Assembly: GCA_024138025.1 (NCBI GenBank)
Contig: JAMXBD010002832.1
Coordinates: forward strand, 94,877 to 158,876
Origin: Combretum micranthum
Taxonomy: Eukaryota; Streptophyta; Magnoliopsida; Myrtales; Combretaceae
Direction of reading: 5' to 3'
DNA length: 64,000 nucleotides
Below are positions 10,661-22,924 of the stretch, in pieces. The stretch's first letter is position 1; each line of letters opens with the position of its first letter. The notes below the pieces were generated by a model that worked only from the letters and a program-made list of their open reading frames with translations, did not search any database and was not told the origin of the DNA. Both the position numbers and the translations under genes were made by a program.

Positions 10661-12100
10661 TTTTCTCTTAATCATCAATTATGTGTACAGCTTGATTCAA
10701 TAGTATTATATTTTATTAAAGCACGTATTTAATTTTTGCATATACATGTTGTATGCATACCAGCATTATTTAATCTAATATATTTTATTATAATATTCTA
10801 TTCAATTCATTGTTATAAATTCATAATTGACAAGTATTAACTATTGATGAAAAATACAAATAGAAAATTATCGAAATGTTAATATTGAATTAGGAAAAAA
10901 TAATAATAAAGAAAAGAGAGTTGAAAAATAAAGCTTCTCCTACATTCATGTAATTAACAATGTTAAGGAATATATGTTCCATTTTGGGTTGGCCATTTCT
11001 AAATTTTGAAAGTCACCAGTTCCTTTTCAGAATAAAAGTTTTTCTTCATCCATTCTAAATTTCCAAATTATTATATAGAGCTAGAACAAACATAAATATT
11101 GGATAGGGTAGGGAGCTCTATTTTGACCAGCTCTACTAAAGTACAAACCCTTTCCCTCAAGCTTCGCTACCGCGTTATTCTTACAACTGTCTCTTCTTAA
11201 CAAAACTTCATATCACATTGCATTTAATATCAACAAATCACTAATAAGATTGAGTAAATATCTACCAACGTCGTAAAATTGGTTGGATTATCGAATTTTT
11301 ATTTGTATTATATTTATATTTGATTTACATATGTAACTTATCTGTATAATATTAATATTATATATGTTTACTCTGTCTATGAGTAAAATTATCAACTCTT
11401 TATTGATATTTATTTCTTGACAAATATGTAAACGATCAAAATATGAGGTCAAAATAGTATAAAACAAACAAACCAAATTATTAAAATATAAATTATACAA
11501 TTATTACATTTCCAATGTCAAATCATAGGCAATAAATACGATACTCTAGATGGCAAAAAAAATATATGATTCTCTCTCTCTCTATGTATAACTTAAAAAC
11601 AAAGTTAAAATTACATTTATTAATTATGATTTTCAAAAATATGTATTATGTCTAAATCACATTTCTGTATAAAATAAAAAATTATGTGCCTAATATAGCA
11701 TTTTTATGATGATATTTATATAATTATTTTTATATTATTCTTTTTTATATAAAATAATCCGATCATGGTAGTTTGATAAAAAGAAATATTTTGGTTTACC
11801 GCAATACCCAGACTGACTGAGACATAGGCCCTGCAAGTGCCACCGAATTTTCAGTTGCATCTATAATCTTGTTTTGATAAAGAGAAATATTTTGATTCTG
11901 ATGCACATATCAATAACAAACACTTAAATAATAATAATAATAATCCACATGTCAATAGTAAATACTTAGATGATGATGATGTTTCACATGTCAATAGCAA
12001 ACACTTAAATAATAATAATAAAAGGAACCAATGGTCCTATAGTTTTTTAAAAAAACGATACTAAATTCGAATTCTTTTTTTTCGTTGTGATGATAAAAAA
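10661..12100. other. AT-rich flank downstream of the DUF1639 gene
   Basis: No coding region is recognised. It is shared with 53785-55180 and 62420-63860. Short open frames such as 11288-11500 are simple AT-rich sequence. It contains a less AT-rich block at 11809-11860 that is nearly unchanged in all three copies, and the minisatellite at 11901-12021. Confidence 0.6.
11901..12021. repeat. Minisatellite with embedded AAT/GAT microsatellites, copy 1
   Basis: About 2.5 imperfect units built on 'acatgtcaatag-aaacactta', each followed by an (AAT)n or (GAT)n run. Equivalents at 54987-55111 and 63667-63802 differ in trinucleotide number. Confidence 0.75.
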
Positions 12101-12415
12101 TAATTAATAATAATATAGCAAAACAGAATAATAGAACTAAACAGGATGACATTATCCATTCATTCCTTGAAATATGATTCAGCTGTACATTGAGGCGAAT
12201 GGGGAAAAAAAATCAATCTATTGATTGAAATAGAAATACTCCTAGGAAAAACTACAATTTCTGAAAAGAAGAGAAAAAAATAAAGCTGATAATATATATA
12301 GGGACGAAACTACTATAATGGTCCCTTCTTTCCTCTATTGGCCCTCTCTTCCTCATCTTGTAGTTTTTATAGACTGCTTTAAAAGTTAATCAGAAATCCT
12401 AATTTGGGATGGCTC

Positions 12416-13532
12416 TTACTCTGCAATCCGATGTGGCCTAAAGCAATCTGTCTCTAACTCTGTAAGAAAACAAAATCAAACCAATTAATCTCATTGGAAT
12501 AGGGAAAAAAGATGAAACTCAAAGAATTAATGCAAGCAAGATTAGACAAATTACTGATTTAATTGAAATTAATTAAAGGAAAATTCGTACCTTTTTATGA
12601 TTAGCAACGACTTTGTAGCAAGCAGGAGTGATCGAATTCAACCAGAGGCCGGGGAACAAGAAGCCAAGTTGTTTCTGTACAGTTCGAGACCTTTTCTTCG
12701 GCCTCGTTGGAGGCTTCGACCCTGTTAAAGCAATGAAATCCTCTTCGATCTCTCCCTTCGTCAGTGGTATTGAAAGCTTCATCATCTTCTTCTTCGATTC
12801 CTCATTACTATTTGCCTCCGCTTTTGCTTCGCTTCGGTTTCGCTTCACCCTCGCAGTGGCGGAGGAAGACTCCCCTTTGTTCGAAGAAGGAGCAAGGCCA
12901 AGGCAGTTCCAACTATTAGGTGTCTTCGGCACCGACTTTCTCGGCCTCAGATTCCACACTCTCGATGCCAACTCTTTGGTTTCGGCCGCTGGGCAGGATT
13001 GATCTGCTGGAGATTGGACGACTTCAACTTGAGCATTGATCGGTGGCGACCGATTGTGTAGCTGATTAAATTCGTCATGGACCTTTGTTTTTAATTTGAA
13101 TCGGAGCAAGATTTTTGATCTCTTACTCGACGACATGGCTTTCTCAACCGAAAAGCCACTGACAACATCATTACCAGCAGTACCACCACCACCACCAATA
13201 CCGCTTCCTCCTTTTTCTTCTTCTCTTTGATCCTTCTCCGATATCTCAATCTCTCCGGCAGTGGGGATCATCCCATCGGAGGAGGTGAGGGAATGATAGT
13301 TCTTTGGGGATGGACGGTGATGATCGCGGCGGTGGTGATTGTCCTCCTTAACCTCGAACGGGTCTGGCTCAGCGTTTTTTATGACAGAATGATCGGCATC
13401 GGCAGCACGTTGGAGGGACTTATGAGAACGAATACGGTGGGGAGAAGTAGCGTGGTTCATTGACCACTTCGAATTGGTCAAAGAAAAGTTATGAAGAGCT
13501 TGAGGTATGGCGGAGAAGGCTGAGGATTCCAT
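12416..13532 (-). CDS. DUF1639-family plant protein (two exons)
   Basis: Exon 1 runs from the ATG at 13532 to 12591 (314 codons). It ends at AAG|GTACGA, and the intron runs to an acceptor at TTCTTACAG (12460) or two bases later (12458). With the second site, exon 2 adds 13 codons and stops at 12418-12416, giving about 327 residues; the first site gives one codon and a stop. The C-terminal core (residues ~252-309) carries IEEDFIALTGSKPPTRPKKR, then VQKQLGFLFPGLWL and ITP-CYKV, the hallmark of plant DUF1639 proteins, plus the upstream WNLRPRK motif (193-199). The middle is low-complexity: Glu/Lys-rich, a Gly run near 110 and basic clusters that could act as nuclear signals. Molecular function is unknown for the family. 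It has no membrane segment or signal peptide. It is the only intact host gene here, between the copia flank and segment X1. Confidence 0.88.
12458..12590 (-). other. Predicted intron of the DUF1639 gene
   Basis: Donor GTACGA at 12590 and a pyrimidine-rich acceptor TTTTCTTACAG ending at 12460, with a second AG two bases further on. Length 131-133 bp. The two AGs put the last exon in different frames, so they encode different C-termini. Confidence 0.65.
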
Positions 13533-14004
13533 TGAAATATTTGCAATTGGTGTTTGAGTTTGATGTTGTGATTGCGTTTGGTGTGAATCCGACTAAGGAA
13601 TTGAGTTAAACACCGTTTATTTTACTCACTGTAAGATTTTCAGGGTCTAGGATGAGGATTGAATCAAACATGGAGGTTTTAGCTTCAGGGGTTCATATCG
13701 GTTCGTCCTTTTTCTTACTAATTGATGCAGAAACAACAACAATAATTGCAATGGAGCTTTGATTTGATTGCGACAAAGAGAGGACAGAGAGAAAAGTAAA
13801 GAAGACAGGATCTTGGGCTTTATGATTGAAAGAAGAGAATGGAATCAGCAAAATGAAGGATATTGGGAAGAAGGAGAGAAGAAGAAGAAAAGAAGGAGAA
13901 GAATGGTGTGGTATTAAAGAAATAGGAGAAGAGAGAGAAGGAGACAGTGCACCGTTGCCTAGCCTCTGTAGGTTTATGGGGAGAAAAGTGTTGTGTATTC
14001 TTGT
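13533..14004 (-). promoter_or_regulatory. 5' untranslated region of the DUF1639 gene
   Basis: Between the TATA box and the ATG lie about 440 bp, including a strong CT-rich tract on the minus strand (plus-strand GA-rich, 13850-13905). Pyrimidine-rich leaders are common in plant genes. A leader intron cannot be excluded. Confidence 0.5.
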
Positions 14005-14013
14005 TATTTATAG
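14005..14013 (-). promoter_or_regulatory. TATA box of the DUF1639 gene
   Basis: CTATAAATA on the minus strand, about 470 bp upstream of the ATG. Transcription would start near 13975. Segment X1 begins only about 170 bp further upstream, so the gene's distal promoter lies in repeated DNA. Confidence 0.5.
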
Positions 14014-14179
14014 GTGAATTTTGAAGGGGTCTGAAGGGCTTGTCACCATGTTATTTGTCTCTTTTTTATCGTTTTACCCTTGTTTATTGCCTGTTTTGTA
14101 TTTAATTCCATGTGCTTCTAAGTCTTTTACAAGTTTTTTCTTTTAAAATCACATTGGTAAGAATATTGAGTCGGAGCAG

Positions 14180-15785
14180 TCAATTAGAAAATTGTATAAA
14201 GGAAACAAGATAATGTTGCTTCCTATATGTCATGCTTTAGACACGATGTAATTCAATTTATTAAGAAGGCAATTCATGGTGCTATGTAGGAGAAATTCTA
14301 ATAATTTCCAATTAGGTTCATAATATATATATAAATCTTGGCTATGTATTTTTTATTTTAAGTTTCCTTTCTATTTCACATTTATATTTAATGGCAATGA
14401 TATATAAAATAGCAAATGGAAACCATTGCTGGAAAATAATAAATTCTGGGTAACTGCAAGGCAATAAGCAGTCATGTAATATTCCATTTTTTCATTCTTG
14501 ATTGGTGAGTCCAGCTAATTGGAAGCGGTGTATATGGAAATTTGTCCAAATCTTGAACTCTTTTACAAGATTTGAATCATTCCATTGTGCGTATCTCCAT
14601 TTAGATTATAAATCTTATGTAGGGTAAAATTAAAAACAAAACTGACATCTTGTTCCCTTTAAAAAAAATCTTCAGCTTGTTAAAATTGATAGTTTAGTCC
14701 TTAAAGAACTTTTGAAAAAATTCGAAGAAATCACATTCACTATTTCGTGAATATAATTTTTGAAAATTTTCTAAAAAAATAATATATTTTTTAAATTAAA
14801 TTTCGACATACATAATTAGACATAAACTAAATTGTGTAATTCAAATGACACTTTAAAAAGTTGGACATTACAACTCATCAATCAATAAAGTTGTAATATA
14901 ATTCTTATTATTAAGGAATGGAAGAGAGTTGTACTAAGATTTTCCTTTATTGATTTTTTATTTATATTAGGTATCCTAAAAAAAGATAATTCCAACATTG
15001 AATTGTTATTTAAAGGTACAAGAAAAAAATGGCTATTTAATGTTTTTTTTGTAATAGGGATTTATAATGGAATCTTTATTATGGTCAATTGAACGCCATA
15101 ATAGCGATTTATAAGAAATAATGTTGTAATAGAATTGCAATTTGAACAAGTGGTAAATTTAAACATTTAGAAATAAATACAAATTCTGAATTCATTAAAG
15201 ACAATAAAACAAACAATGATCTTATATAAATGGCCTTTATTGCAATATGTGCTATTACTTTTTAATACGCATATGTATACATAAAACATTTTAAGTAATC
15301 TTATTAAGAGGATCATTTTGTCATCTAATATTACACAATGGTTACCATACACAGCCTATTCAAATATATCATAGTCAACAATGTTGATTTTTTTTCCAAG
15401 TGAATCCCAAATATATTGGAATGAAAAACAAAATATACGAATAGCAACAAAAGTCAAAGAGGAGAAGACCATGGGAACATCATGCAATGTCAACAACAAA
15501 ATTGCTCCTCTCCATAACCACATTAAAGATCGGCACTAATACGGAATCAATGCCTAAAATATGTGCCTCTAGCTCTAAGCTATTGGTAAAAAATGAATAA
15601 TGTTAACTAGGCCTATTGAATAACAAAGCCCAGCCTTTAATCTTTCCTTTACCCTAATACTCAATAACACTCTACCTCACTTTTCACTCATGTATCAGTC
15701 TCGATGTAAGACTCTCACTCCTTATTGTATTGTTCTCTTTGTATTTTTCTTTCTATGTTAGGGTTTTAGACTAATGATTTTGTTC
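14180..15785. repeat. Segment X1 (non-coding, three copies in the window)
   Basis: AT-rich, no coding region. Homologous to 28800-29061 plus 33695-34560 (X2) and to 39535-41190 (X3) through blocks such as 'aggaaacaagataatgttgcttcct', 'aaatggaaaccattgctgg' and 'gtgcgtatctccattta'. It contains the unoccupied site (GGGTA, 14448-14452) of the LTR inserted into X2. Downstream it merges with a gypsy LTR-like remnant, as X3 also does. Confidence 0.75.
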
Positions 15786-16110
15786 CTGTGTTTATAGTGG
15801 ATGCATGAGTGATTTTCGAGCTGCTCCTACTCCTAATGGCTCAACTAAGAGACATTCAAATAGTAAAATCGTGATATTCCCAGTTCCTTTTCATTTCATC
15901 TATTTATAGAAGGATTTATAACTAATGTTTGTTACAAAACTGCTATCTTAGTTAGAAGATCCACTAGAGATATCACTCTAACCATATTCTATTACAAAAC
16001 TATCAATTGTTGTAACTACATTCTTGTTCTTTCTTCTAGATCTGTAACTAAACTGTGCAACATAGTTTGAGAACAAGACTAGTGTCTTCCTTTGTCGTTG
16101 TTGTTATAGA
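15640..16110 (-). repeat. Gypsy LTR-like remnant beside G2 pol
   Basis: Lies directly downstream (minus strand) of the pol C-terminus, where a 3' LTR is expected. It has a TATA-like CTATAAATA at about 15900-15908 on the minus strand. Related to 2127-2480 and 41060-41385. I could not define clean TG/CA ends. Confidence 0.4.
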
Positions 16111-16129
16111 TGTATATTGTTGTCAGATG

Positions 16130-17745
16130 TAACAATAGGCTTACCCTCTTGAAAGAACATCTTGTCCTCAAGGTGAAAATTAGGATATTGTTGATGAAAC
16201 CCTAAAAAATCCTCCCATGATGTATTTTCCATAGGCAACCCTTGCTAATGGACTAATATATGAGATAGCCATCGTTGCTATAGCCAAACATGTCGTGTAT
16301 CTAAAATAGCTAGGGCTTGGATTACTAAGTGACCATTGAAAGCTTCTTGAGGTAAGTCCACTGAAGTCATAGGTTGACTAACAGCTTTTTTAAGAACTGA
16401 AATATGGAAAACATTTTGAATTTTGCCCCCCCTCTGGTAATCCAACTCATAAGCAGCTCCTCTAATTCATTTAGTGACTCGAAATAAGCCATAAAATTTC
16501 TTTGAAAGTTTAGAATATTTACCCCAATGAACTAAAATTTGTTTGTAATGCTGTAATTTTACAAACAAAAGATCATTGGGGTTAAAGTAACTATCAGTTC
16601 TATGTTGGTCAACAACCTTCTTCATCCTTGCCTGAGCTTTCTCCAAATTAGTCCTCAGTTTAGCCAATAACTCATCCCTAGCAGACAAATCTAAGTCCAC
16701 CGCTCAATGTTACATGTTCCTTTTGAATATAAAGGAAAGAGTAGAGAAGGTCGTCCATATACTAACTCAAATGGAGTGAACTAACTGCCTTGATGTACTG
16801 ATGTATTCTATGAAAACCCTGCCCATGGCAACATCAAAACCCTTTGGTATGGTGTATCCATTACAAAACATCTCAAATATTGCTGAATGATTCTATTCAT
16901 GACCTTAGTTTGGCCATCAATTTGTAGATGATAGGCTGAACTACAGGTTAATTTAGTACCGCTCAATCAAAATAACTCCTTTTAGAACTTGCTCAAAAAA
17001 TAGGGCACGATCTGAGACAATAGTCTTGGGAAATCCATGTAAACGAATAACCATCTAGTCAAATAGATTAGCAACTTAAGATGCTACAAAAAGAGTATCT
17101 AATGCCCTTAAATGGCAGTAATTCATTAGTCTATCCACTGCAACCAATATTACTGTTTTACCTTGAGAATTTGGTAAACAAATAATGAAATCCATTGATA
17201 AATCCTCCTACACTTAAGCCGGAATAGGTAAAGGTTCCAATAAACCTAAAGGAGCTTTTGTAGAATGCTTTACTTATTGATGTATTAAGCATCCTATAAT
17301 ATAATCAATTATTGTCTTCTTTGTGCCTTCTCAGAAAAATTGGGATGATAGATGATGTAAAGTCTTGGCAACATTAAAATGACCTCCCATAGGAGAGTAA
17401 TGAAACTCAAAAAGTAGAATGGAAATAAGCTGAGATGTAGGAACTAAAAAAATTTTGTTCCCAAAATAGAGAATTCCATTGATCTACTGCAAGGACCATT
17501 TCAACTGCACACTTAATGCCAACTTCTAAATAATTTCCTTGAACGCCGAATTAGAATGATATTCTTCTTTAAGTTTGATAATAAGATCAGCATAAGGAGA
17601 AGTAATAGCCAACATCTGTCCCTCAAATTGTCTTGATAAGCCATCTGCTACTTTGTTATCCATACAAGCTTTGTAAACAATGTTGTAGTGAAATCCCAAA
17701 AGTTTCACCAAACACTTTTGTCGATCTGTTGTTTGAACCACTCCT
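16130..17745 (-). pseudogene. Gypsy pol fragment: RNase H end, integrase, chromodomain-like tail
   Basis: Minus-strand order: RNase H C-terminus (CLVKLLGFHYNIVYKA, N-K-V-A-D-G-L-S-R) at 17741-17630, an integrase finger (F-H-Y-S-P-M-G-G-H-F near 17390), the catalytic core (E-D-L-S-M-D-F-I near 17195; V-S-D-R near 17010), then DGQTKVMNR near 16905 where the catalytic glutamate is expected but lysine stands (codon 16904-16906), an integrase C-domain with F-V-K-L-Q-H-Y-K (16467-16700), and a tail ending WEDF-x-F-H-Q-Q-Y-P-N-F. Several stops and shifts break it. This is the fullest copy; G1, G3 and G4 hold parts only. Confidence 0.75.
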
Positions 17746-17761
17746 ATATCTGTCCATTATT

Positions 17762-18292
17762 AATAGTTAACTACCTTAGTGGTTAACCATTTTTTCTTTA
17801 TTAATATTTTTAGTTTTCAGTTTTTAAACATTTAATTTAATGGTTGACTAAATGCTACGATTAATCATATTTTCAGTTGGTGCATAAAAAGTTAAACCCT
17901 TCTGTTTCATAATTACTTTCAGAAAATACAAATTAACTAGTTAAATATCACAATTACATTAAAAAATTGCAAATCAACAACTTAAATAACTGAAAACCAA
18001 TAACAAATTAGGAATATAACATTACATAAAATAAAACTTTATAGTCGTCTCATTTTTACAAATTACAACACAACAACAACATAATGACTAAAACATAAAA
18101 GTTCGAATTTTCAGTATTCTAACAGTTAACCATTAATCATTGGTTTCTTAATGTTACAAACCAAAACTAAAAACAAAAAATAAATAAATAAAAATCGTGA
18201 TCCTAAACTAAAACCAATGGACTCGTTAACCGTAGTTTTTCAATTTGTTTTTTGGTTTCGGTTCGGTTTTATTGATTATTTTGCCACCTAAC
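17762..18292. repeat. AT-rich hAT-like repeat, copy 2 of 4
   Basis: Same block as 2775-3312, with right-end GGTTCGGTTTT motifs; here the last bases (GCCACCTAAC) are one or more bases shorter than in the other copies. Non-coding. Confidence 0.45.
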
Positions 18293-18607
18293 CACATTTC
18301 ATGGGTTAGGCTACAATCCTCTTAACCTCTTCACACTTGATTCCTAGGTTATTCAACCATTAATAAGTTGTGATTTTATCACACGATCTACAACACGGGG
18401 CATGGCTATCAGCTCTTTGATTAGTGACTTCCATCAGTTTGGCACAATGCATTCCACAGTCTTAAGCACTGCCTATGGGATAGGGAGTGTCATTATTTGG
18501 TTATACTCTTTACCTACCTCCATCTTATCTTCCACTTTAATATAAATAAATCATACTCCCCTACAAAATGAATTAAATAGTTATGAAAGAAATCACTTTC
18601 ATCTTCA

Positions 18608-18612
18608 ATTGA
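18608..18612 (+). repeat. Target-site duplication, left (ATTGA)
   Basis: Pairs with ATTGA at 22920-22924. Single copy at 3635-3639 in the unoccupied paralogue. Confidence 0.85.
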
Positions 18613-19761
18613 TGTAAACCCCTGAAATTTTCATAATTCTTAGAAAATAATCCAAGAAGTCTAACACAGAAACCGAAACCCCGAAAAATCAACCCAAGTT
18701 AAAACCAAATTCTAAATAAGGTCAAACATGAGAATTCTTAATCTTGAGAAAAAGAGAACCTCAAAACAAAATAGAAAATCTATTGGTTAATTTGACATCC
18801 GTACACCAATCAAATCATCTATTCGATTCCTAACACGCAAATTAAGAACATATCCAAATAACGCTCGTTAACGAAATACTAATATCTTAAATCCTTCGGT
18901 GAATTTTAGAATAAAAAATTTCAATTTTCACCAAAAGTCAAACTAAGTCAACCCCTAACCCTAAACTTGGTTAAACGATCCCGAAAGCTGAAAAATATTA
19001 AATAGTCGCAAGTAAAATGAGATAAACCATAGATGTTGAACTAAAAATATAATACGAACAAAACCCCAAAATTTTATGATCTTACGAATAACTCAACAAA
19101 ACTAGAAGTCAAACCGAAACCCTAAAAGTCAACAAAGCTTACAATAAATCCTAGTGTTTAAGATCCGGCAATCCCGCACTCTTAAACCCTAAACAATGAA
19201 ATGGAAATAATTGTTGATAATAGTTCGTAACAATATGGGGAAGCTTAAAAATATCATATTTGCAAAATTCTAGTGTCTTTCAGATAAGAACGGGATCAGT
19301 TTTCAAAAATCGTGCCCTGGTACACCGGATGACAAAAATATTTCGTTAATATCAATAGACTCGTAAAAATATAAGGAATCCAAAAATATTAGTTTTATAA
19401 TTTTTCGATAGCTAAAAATTACAGATAACGCATTTATACACGTATTTTTATTACTACTGGTATTTTATTTTCTAGTTTACTATTCATAGTACTTTTCTAC
19501 TATTCATTATTATTTCTCTATTTCTAGTTTTTCTACTACCTATTCTTACAGCTACATATCTATTTCTTACAATTTTCTTTTCCCATAAAAATTCTATAAC
19601 ACATATTACTAAACTTCTCTTACACTTTTCTTCCGAAATTAATTTTTAATCACTCTTCTCTCTCCCCTCCCATTGTTGTCGTCCACCTCCATCTCTCTCT
19701 TCACTCTCAATTATTTTCTTTTTCAATTAATTTAATTACATGTAATTTTCACTCTAAAATT

Positions 19762-19770
19762 CTATAAATA
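19762..19770 (+). promoter_or_regulatory. TATA box of the 4.3 kb LTR
   Basis: CTATAAATA followed by about 160 bp of CT-rich sequence (19770-19930). A matching box is present in the LTR at 1-2126 and a variant in the one at 29067. Confidence 0.5.
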
Positions 19771-21398
19771 CTCCTTTCCTCCTTCATTCTTTCACACAAC
19801 TCATTTCATTACCAAAACTCTCCCAAAATCTCTCCACAAATCCTCTCTCCAAAATTTCTCTCTACCAAAACTCTCTTAAACCAATTCTTCACAAAAGTGC
19901 TTCTTTATACACAAATTATCTACCACATATCACTACCCACATAATACCCTATTCATCTACCATCTTCATACCACATAAACACTTTAGGTAAACTTTTTCT
20001 AACCATTTATTTACCCATGTCATGTAACTTAACATGACTATGGTGTTATTTTGAAACTCATATGAGTAGTAAAAGCAACAACATGTTCATGTTTTGTTCT
20101 TGTACATGAAATTCAAATTTTATTATGTTGTTATTATGTTCATATATTGATTTTATTATTGTTATTATGCTAATTTCTTATTCATATCTAATTAAATATA
20201 TTTATGTATTTATATATAATCTTTAGAGCATATAAGCTCACTTGTTATTTTTTTAATTTCATGCTTTGCAATTTATTTATTTCATGCTATTTTAAGACTA
20301 GTCTTTCTAATCTTAGACTTGTCCATATCAAGTCAAAACAACTATTTCTTTCTTTTCTTTTCTTTATTATTTTTTGGACTAATCTATTCTTAGTCCTGGG
20401 ATGCCTTGATGAAGCTAAGGCTCCCAATACTTGACCGGGATATCTTGATAAGGCTAAGGTTCTCAATACTTGATATTTTTATTATCTTGCTTATTATTAT
20501 TTGTTTTTAGTATTTTCTCATATTCTTATTATTTTACATGCTTATAGTACTTGCATCTACATAATGATAATGTCTCAACTAAATTTAAAATTAGAATTTT
20601 TCTTTAATAAAGGAACTTGAAACCAAATTTTCTATTATGAGGCTTATTATTAAATAATGGAGTTATTATCAACAACATAGAAATGGAGTAATACAAGGTC
20701 TCTCAAAGTTTTCTCAAATAACAAAAGATAGCTTTACCAAGGAAATATAAGAAATAAATACTTTCTTTTTATAATATGGTAACCTAAGTTTTCGTAAAAT
20801 AATTTGTTAGTTTTCAAAGTTTTCACAAAACGCTTGAGATTAAACTCTTTTCAACTCCATAACAAAACTAAGAAGCAAACTAATTTTCAAAGTTAAGATA
20901 AAATCAACTCATAAAGTTATAAACCCACTTAGGAAAATAATGATTTTTAAGAAGGAACTTATTTTCAAAGAATATAAATATGATAAGATCAAAAACAAAG
21001 GATTTTATCAATAAAAGGATTCTTTTCAAATAAAATTTATAGAGGAAATAAAAGACCAAGTTTTAGAAAACAAGAACTTATATTTCAAACAAAAAATATA
21101 AAAAGAAAAGACTCATTTTCTAAAACCATTCTAACTGCAAATTTATAAATAGGTTATTAACAACTTAATACACTTTTGATAACTTTGATCTTTCATCACT
21201 AGAAGTAAAAATTATAAAGACCAAAGTTAAAGGAAAATTTACTTATTTTGGGAAAAAGAAATGAGGAAAATAAAATAAGAATATACTCATTTTAATAACC
21301 TAGGAAAATATAAAGTTTATTCAAAATACTTGAAAAGAAATTTTAGAATTTTTGCATATAAAGTGAGCTTATTTATATTCTAAAGGGATTTATCAATG

Positions 21399-21426
<28 letters not shown>
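21399..21426. repeat. (AT)n microsatellite
   Basis: Fourteen AT dinucleotides inside the 4.3 kb LTR. Confidence 0.9.
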
Positions 21427-21429
<3 letters not shown>

Positions 21430-22924
21430 ATTAAAGGATTTTTGAATGAAGGTGAGTTGAAAAATTATTTCGCAAAACCTAGAAATATTCGTTTTAAATC
21501 ATACCTTACGTTTTCGGAACCTAAATGACCTTATATGACAAAAATAACCTTATAAATGAATAGATCTTTTCGAATAGATAGAAAACGGTATATTATATGC
21601 GAAATTCCGAGTTAAAAAAGTTATGGCCATTTTAAATTGGAATTTCATTATATACGATTTTGACAAACATAGTGAAATAGAATTAGAAAGTTTAAGTAGA
21701 ATTTCTACGAAATACTCATCCCGGGTATTTCTTTTTCTAGGTAACGAATGATACAGATTACCCTTCTTGAGGATTTCTAAGACTAAGAAGATTGCAAAAT
21801 GGACGAGTGAGTTATTCCTCTTAATTTCGTTACATTGCTTGTGCTTGTAAAATAGTGGCATTAGTATACTAAGAAAAGATAAAAATGGATATGTATGGGG
21901 AACTCGGGGATATATATATGTGATTCTATGCTTATGTGTGAAATGAAAATTAAGAATATTGCAACTTCAAATTGCCTATTTAAGTATTTTGTTTACTTAC
22001 TTATATGGTTGCTTATTACTTGCCAAATTGATTGATCACCCCCTAATAAACCTTAATAAGGTTTGGATTAAAAAAATAAAACACTCATGTATAATATCCA
22101 TCGAGTCACATCTCTTTCGGAAGGCTGCTACTCTTACGCATAGAGTTAGGATTGGCTGTTATCGTGGTAGGTCACGAGCCATGTTCCTTCCTAGAGAATC
22201 CAAATCACCTGGGAGAATGCGATTCTAGGTTTGGAGTCGAGGCAACTGAACGCTTTGAGTGGGGACCTGGGGACTAGCAGTAGAAGATTACAGATCTTCA
22301 TCACCAATTCCCTAACATTCGATACAGCGGAGTAAATCTGTTCTATATATGGTTTCCAGATAACTAATATATTTGTGTAATCACGTGATTATTGCATTGT
22401 ATGCATAGCATATGTGTGAAAATTTAAATGAACTCGTTTGAAACCATGGTACGAATGAAAAGGAATACCTCACTAAGCTAGTTGTAAGCTTATATCCATA
22501 GTTTTGTTGAACAGGTATAGTAGCTTTAATCAAATATCATGACATTAAGGAAGTCATGGGAGGATATTAAACTTGTATGAAGGCAATGGGAACATAAGAT
22601 GAAGTTATTTTGTAAGGTTCCTTATATGTTAGTATTTTGGGAATTTCTAAAAAGTGTATTTATTTTGATTTGAAAACAATAGAGGGATATACCCCTAAGA
22701 ATTGTAATTTACCATGTTCATGTTTTATGTTAAGTATCCTCCATGCCTTGTTACTTAATTATTATCAATGTAAATTGCGATACTCCGATGCGTTCCCTTG
22801 GTTGTGATGTACGCCTTGTACATGATATTGAATCCTTGCGTGACTGAGGTAGTCATTCTTAGGCTTTAGTATTGTGTTCGGCGGACTGCCACGTTTAGGG
22901 TACCCCTCGGGGCGTGACAATTGA

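Larger units (their letters stand above)
18613..22919 (+). mobile_element. 4.3 kb solo-LTR-like insertion with 5 bp target duplication
   Basis: Begins TGTAAACCCC and ends GGGGCGTGACA, flanked by ATTGA (18608-18612 and 22920-22924). The same site is unoccupied in G1 (ATTGA at 3635-3639), so both boundaries are exact. No gag or pol homology is visible and the left end does not recur inside, so it looks like a single very long LTR, not a complete element. A TATA box (CTATAAATA, 19762-19770) precedes a pyrimidine-rich stretch. LTRs this long occur in some plant gypsy groups; the exact group is inference. Confidence 0.85.

Noticed and set aside
11901..12021. CRISPR-like array of spaced repeats
   Set aside because: The spacers are trinucleotide runs, there are too few units, and the setting is plant nuclear DNA.
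12628..13463. Plus-strand open frames of 124 and 78 codons
   Set aside because: They are antisense shadows of the DUF1639 exon, which has the recognisable protein family on the minus strand.
21959..22228. 89-codon plus-strand frame inside the 4.3 kb LTR
   Set aside because: No recognisable domain, and no matching frame was noticed in the related LTR at 29067.
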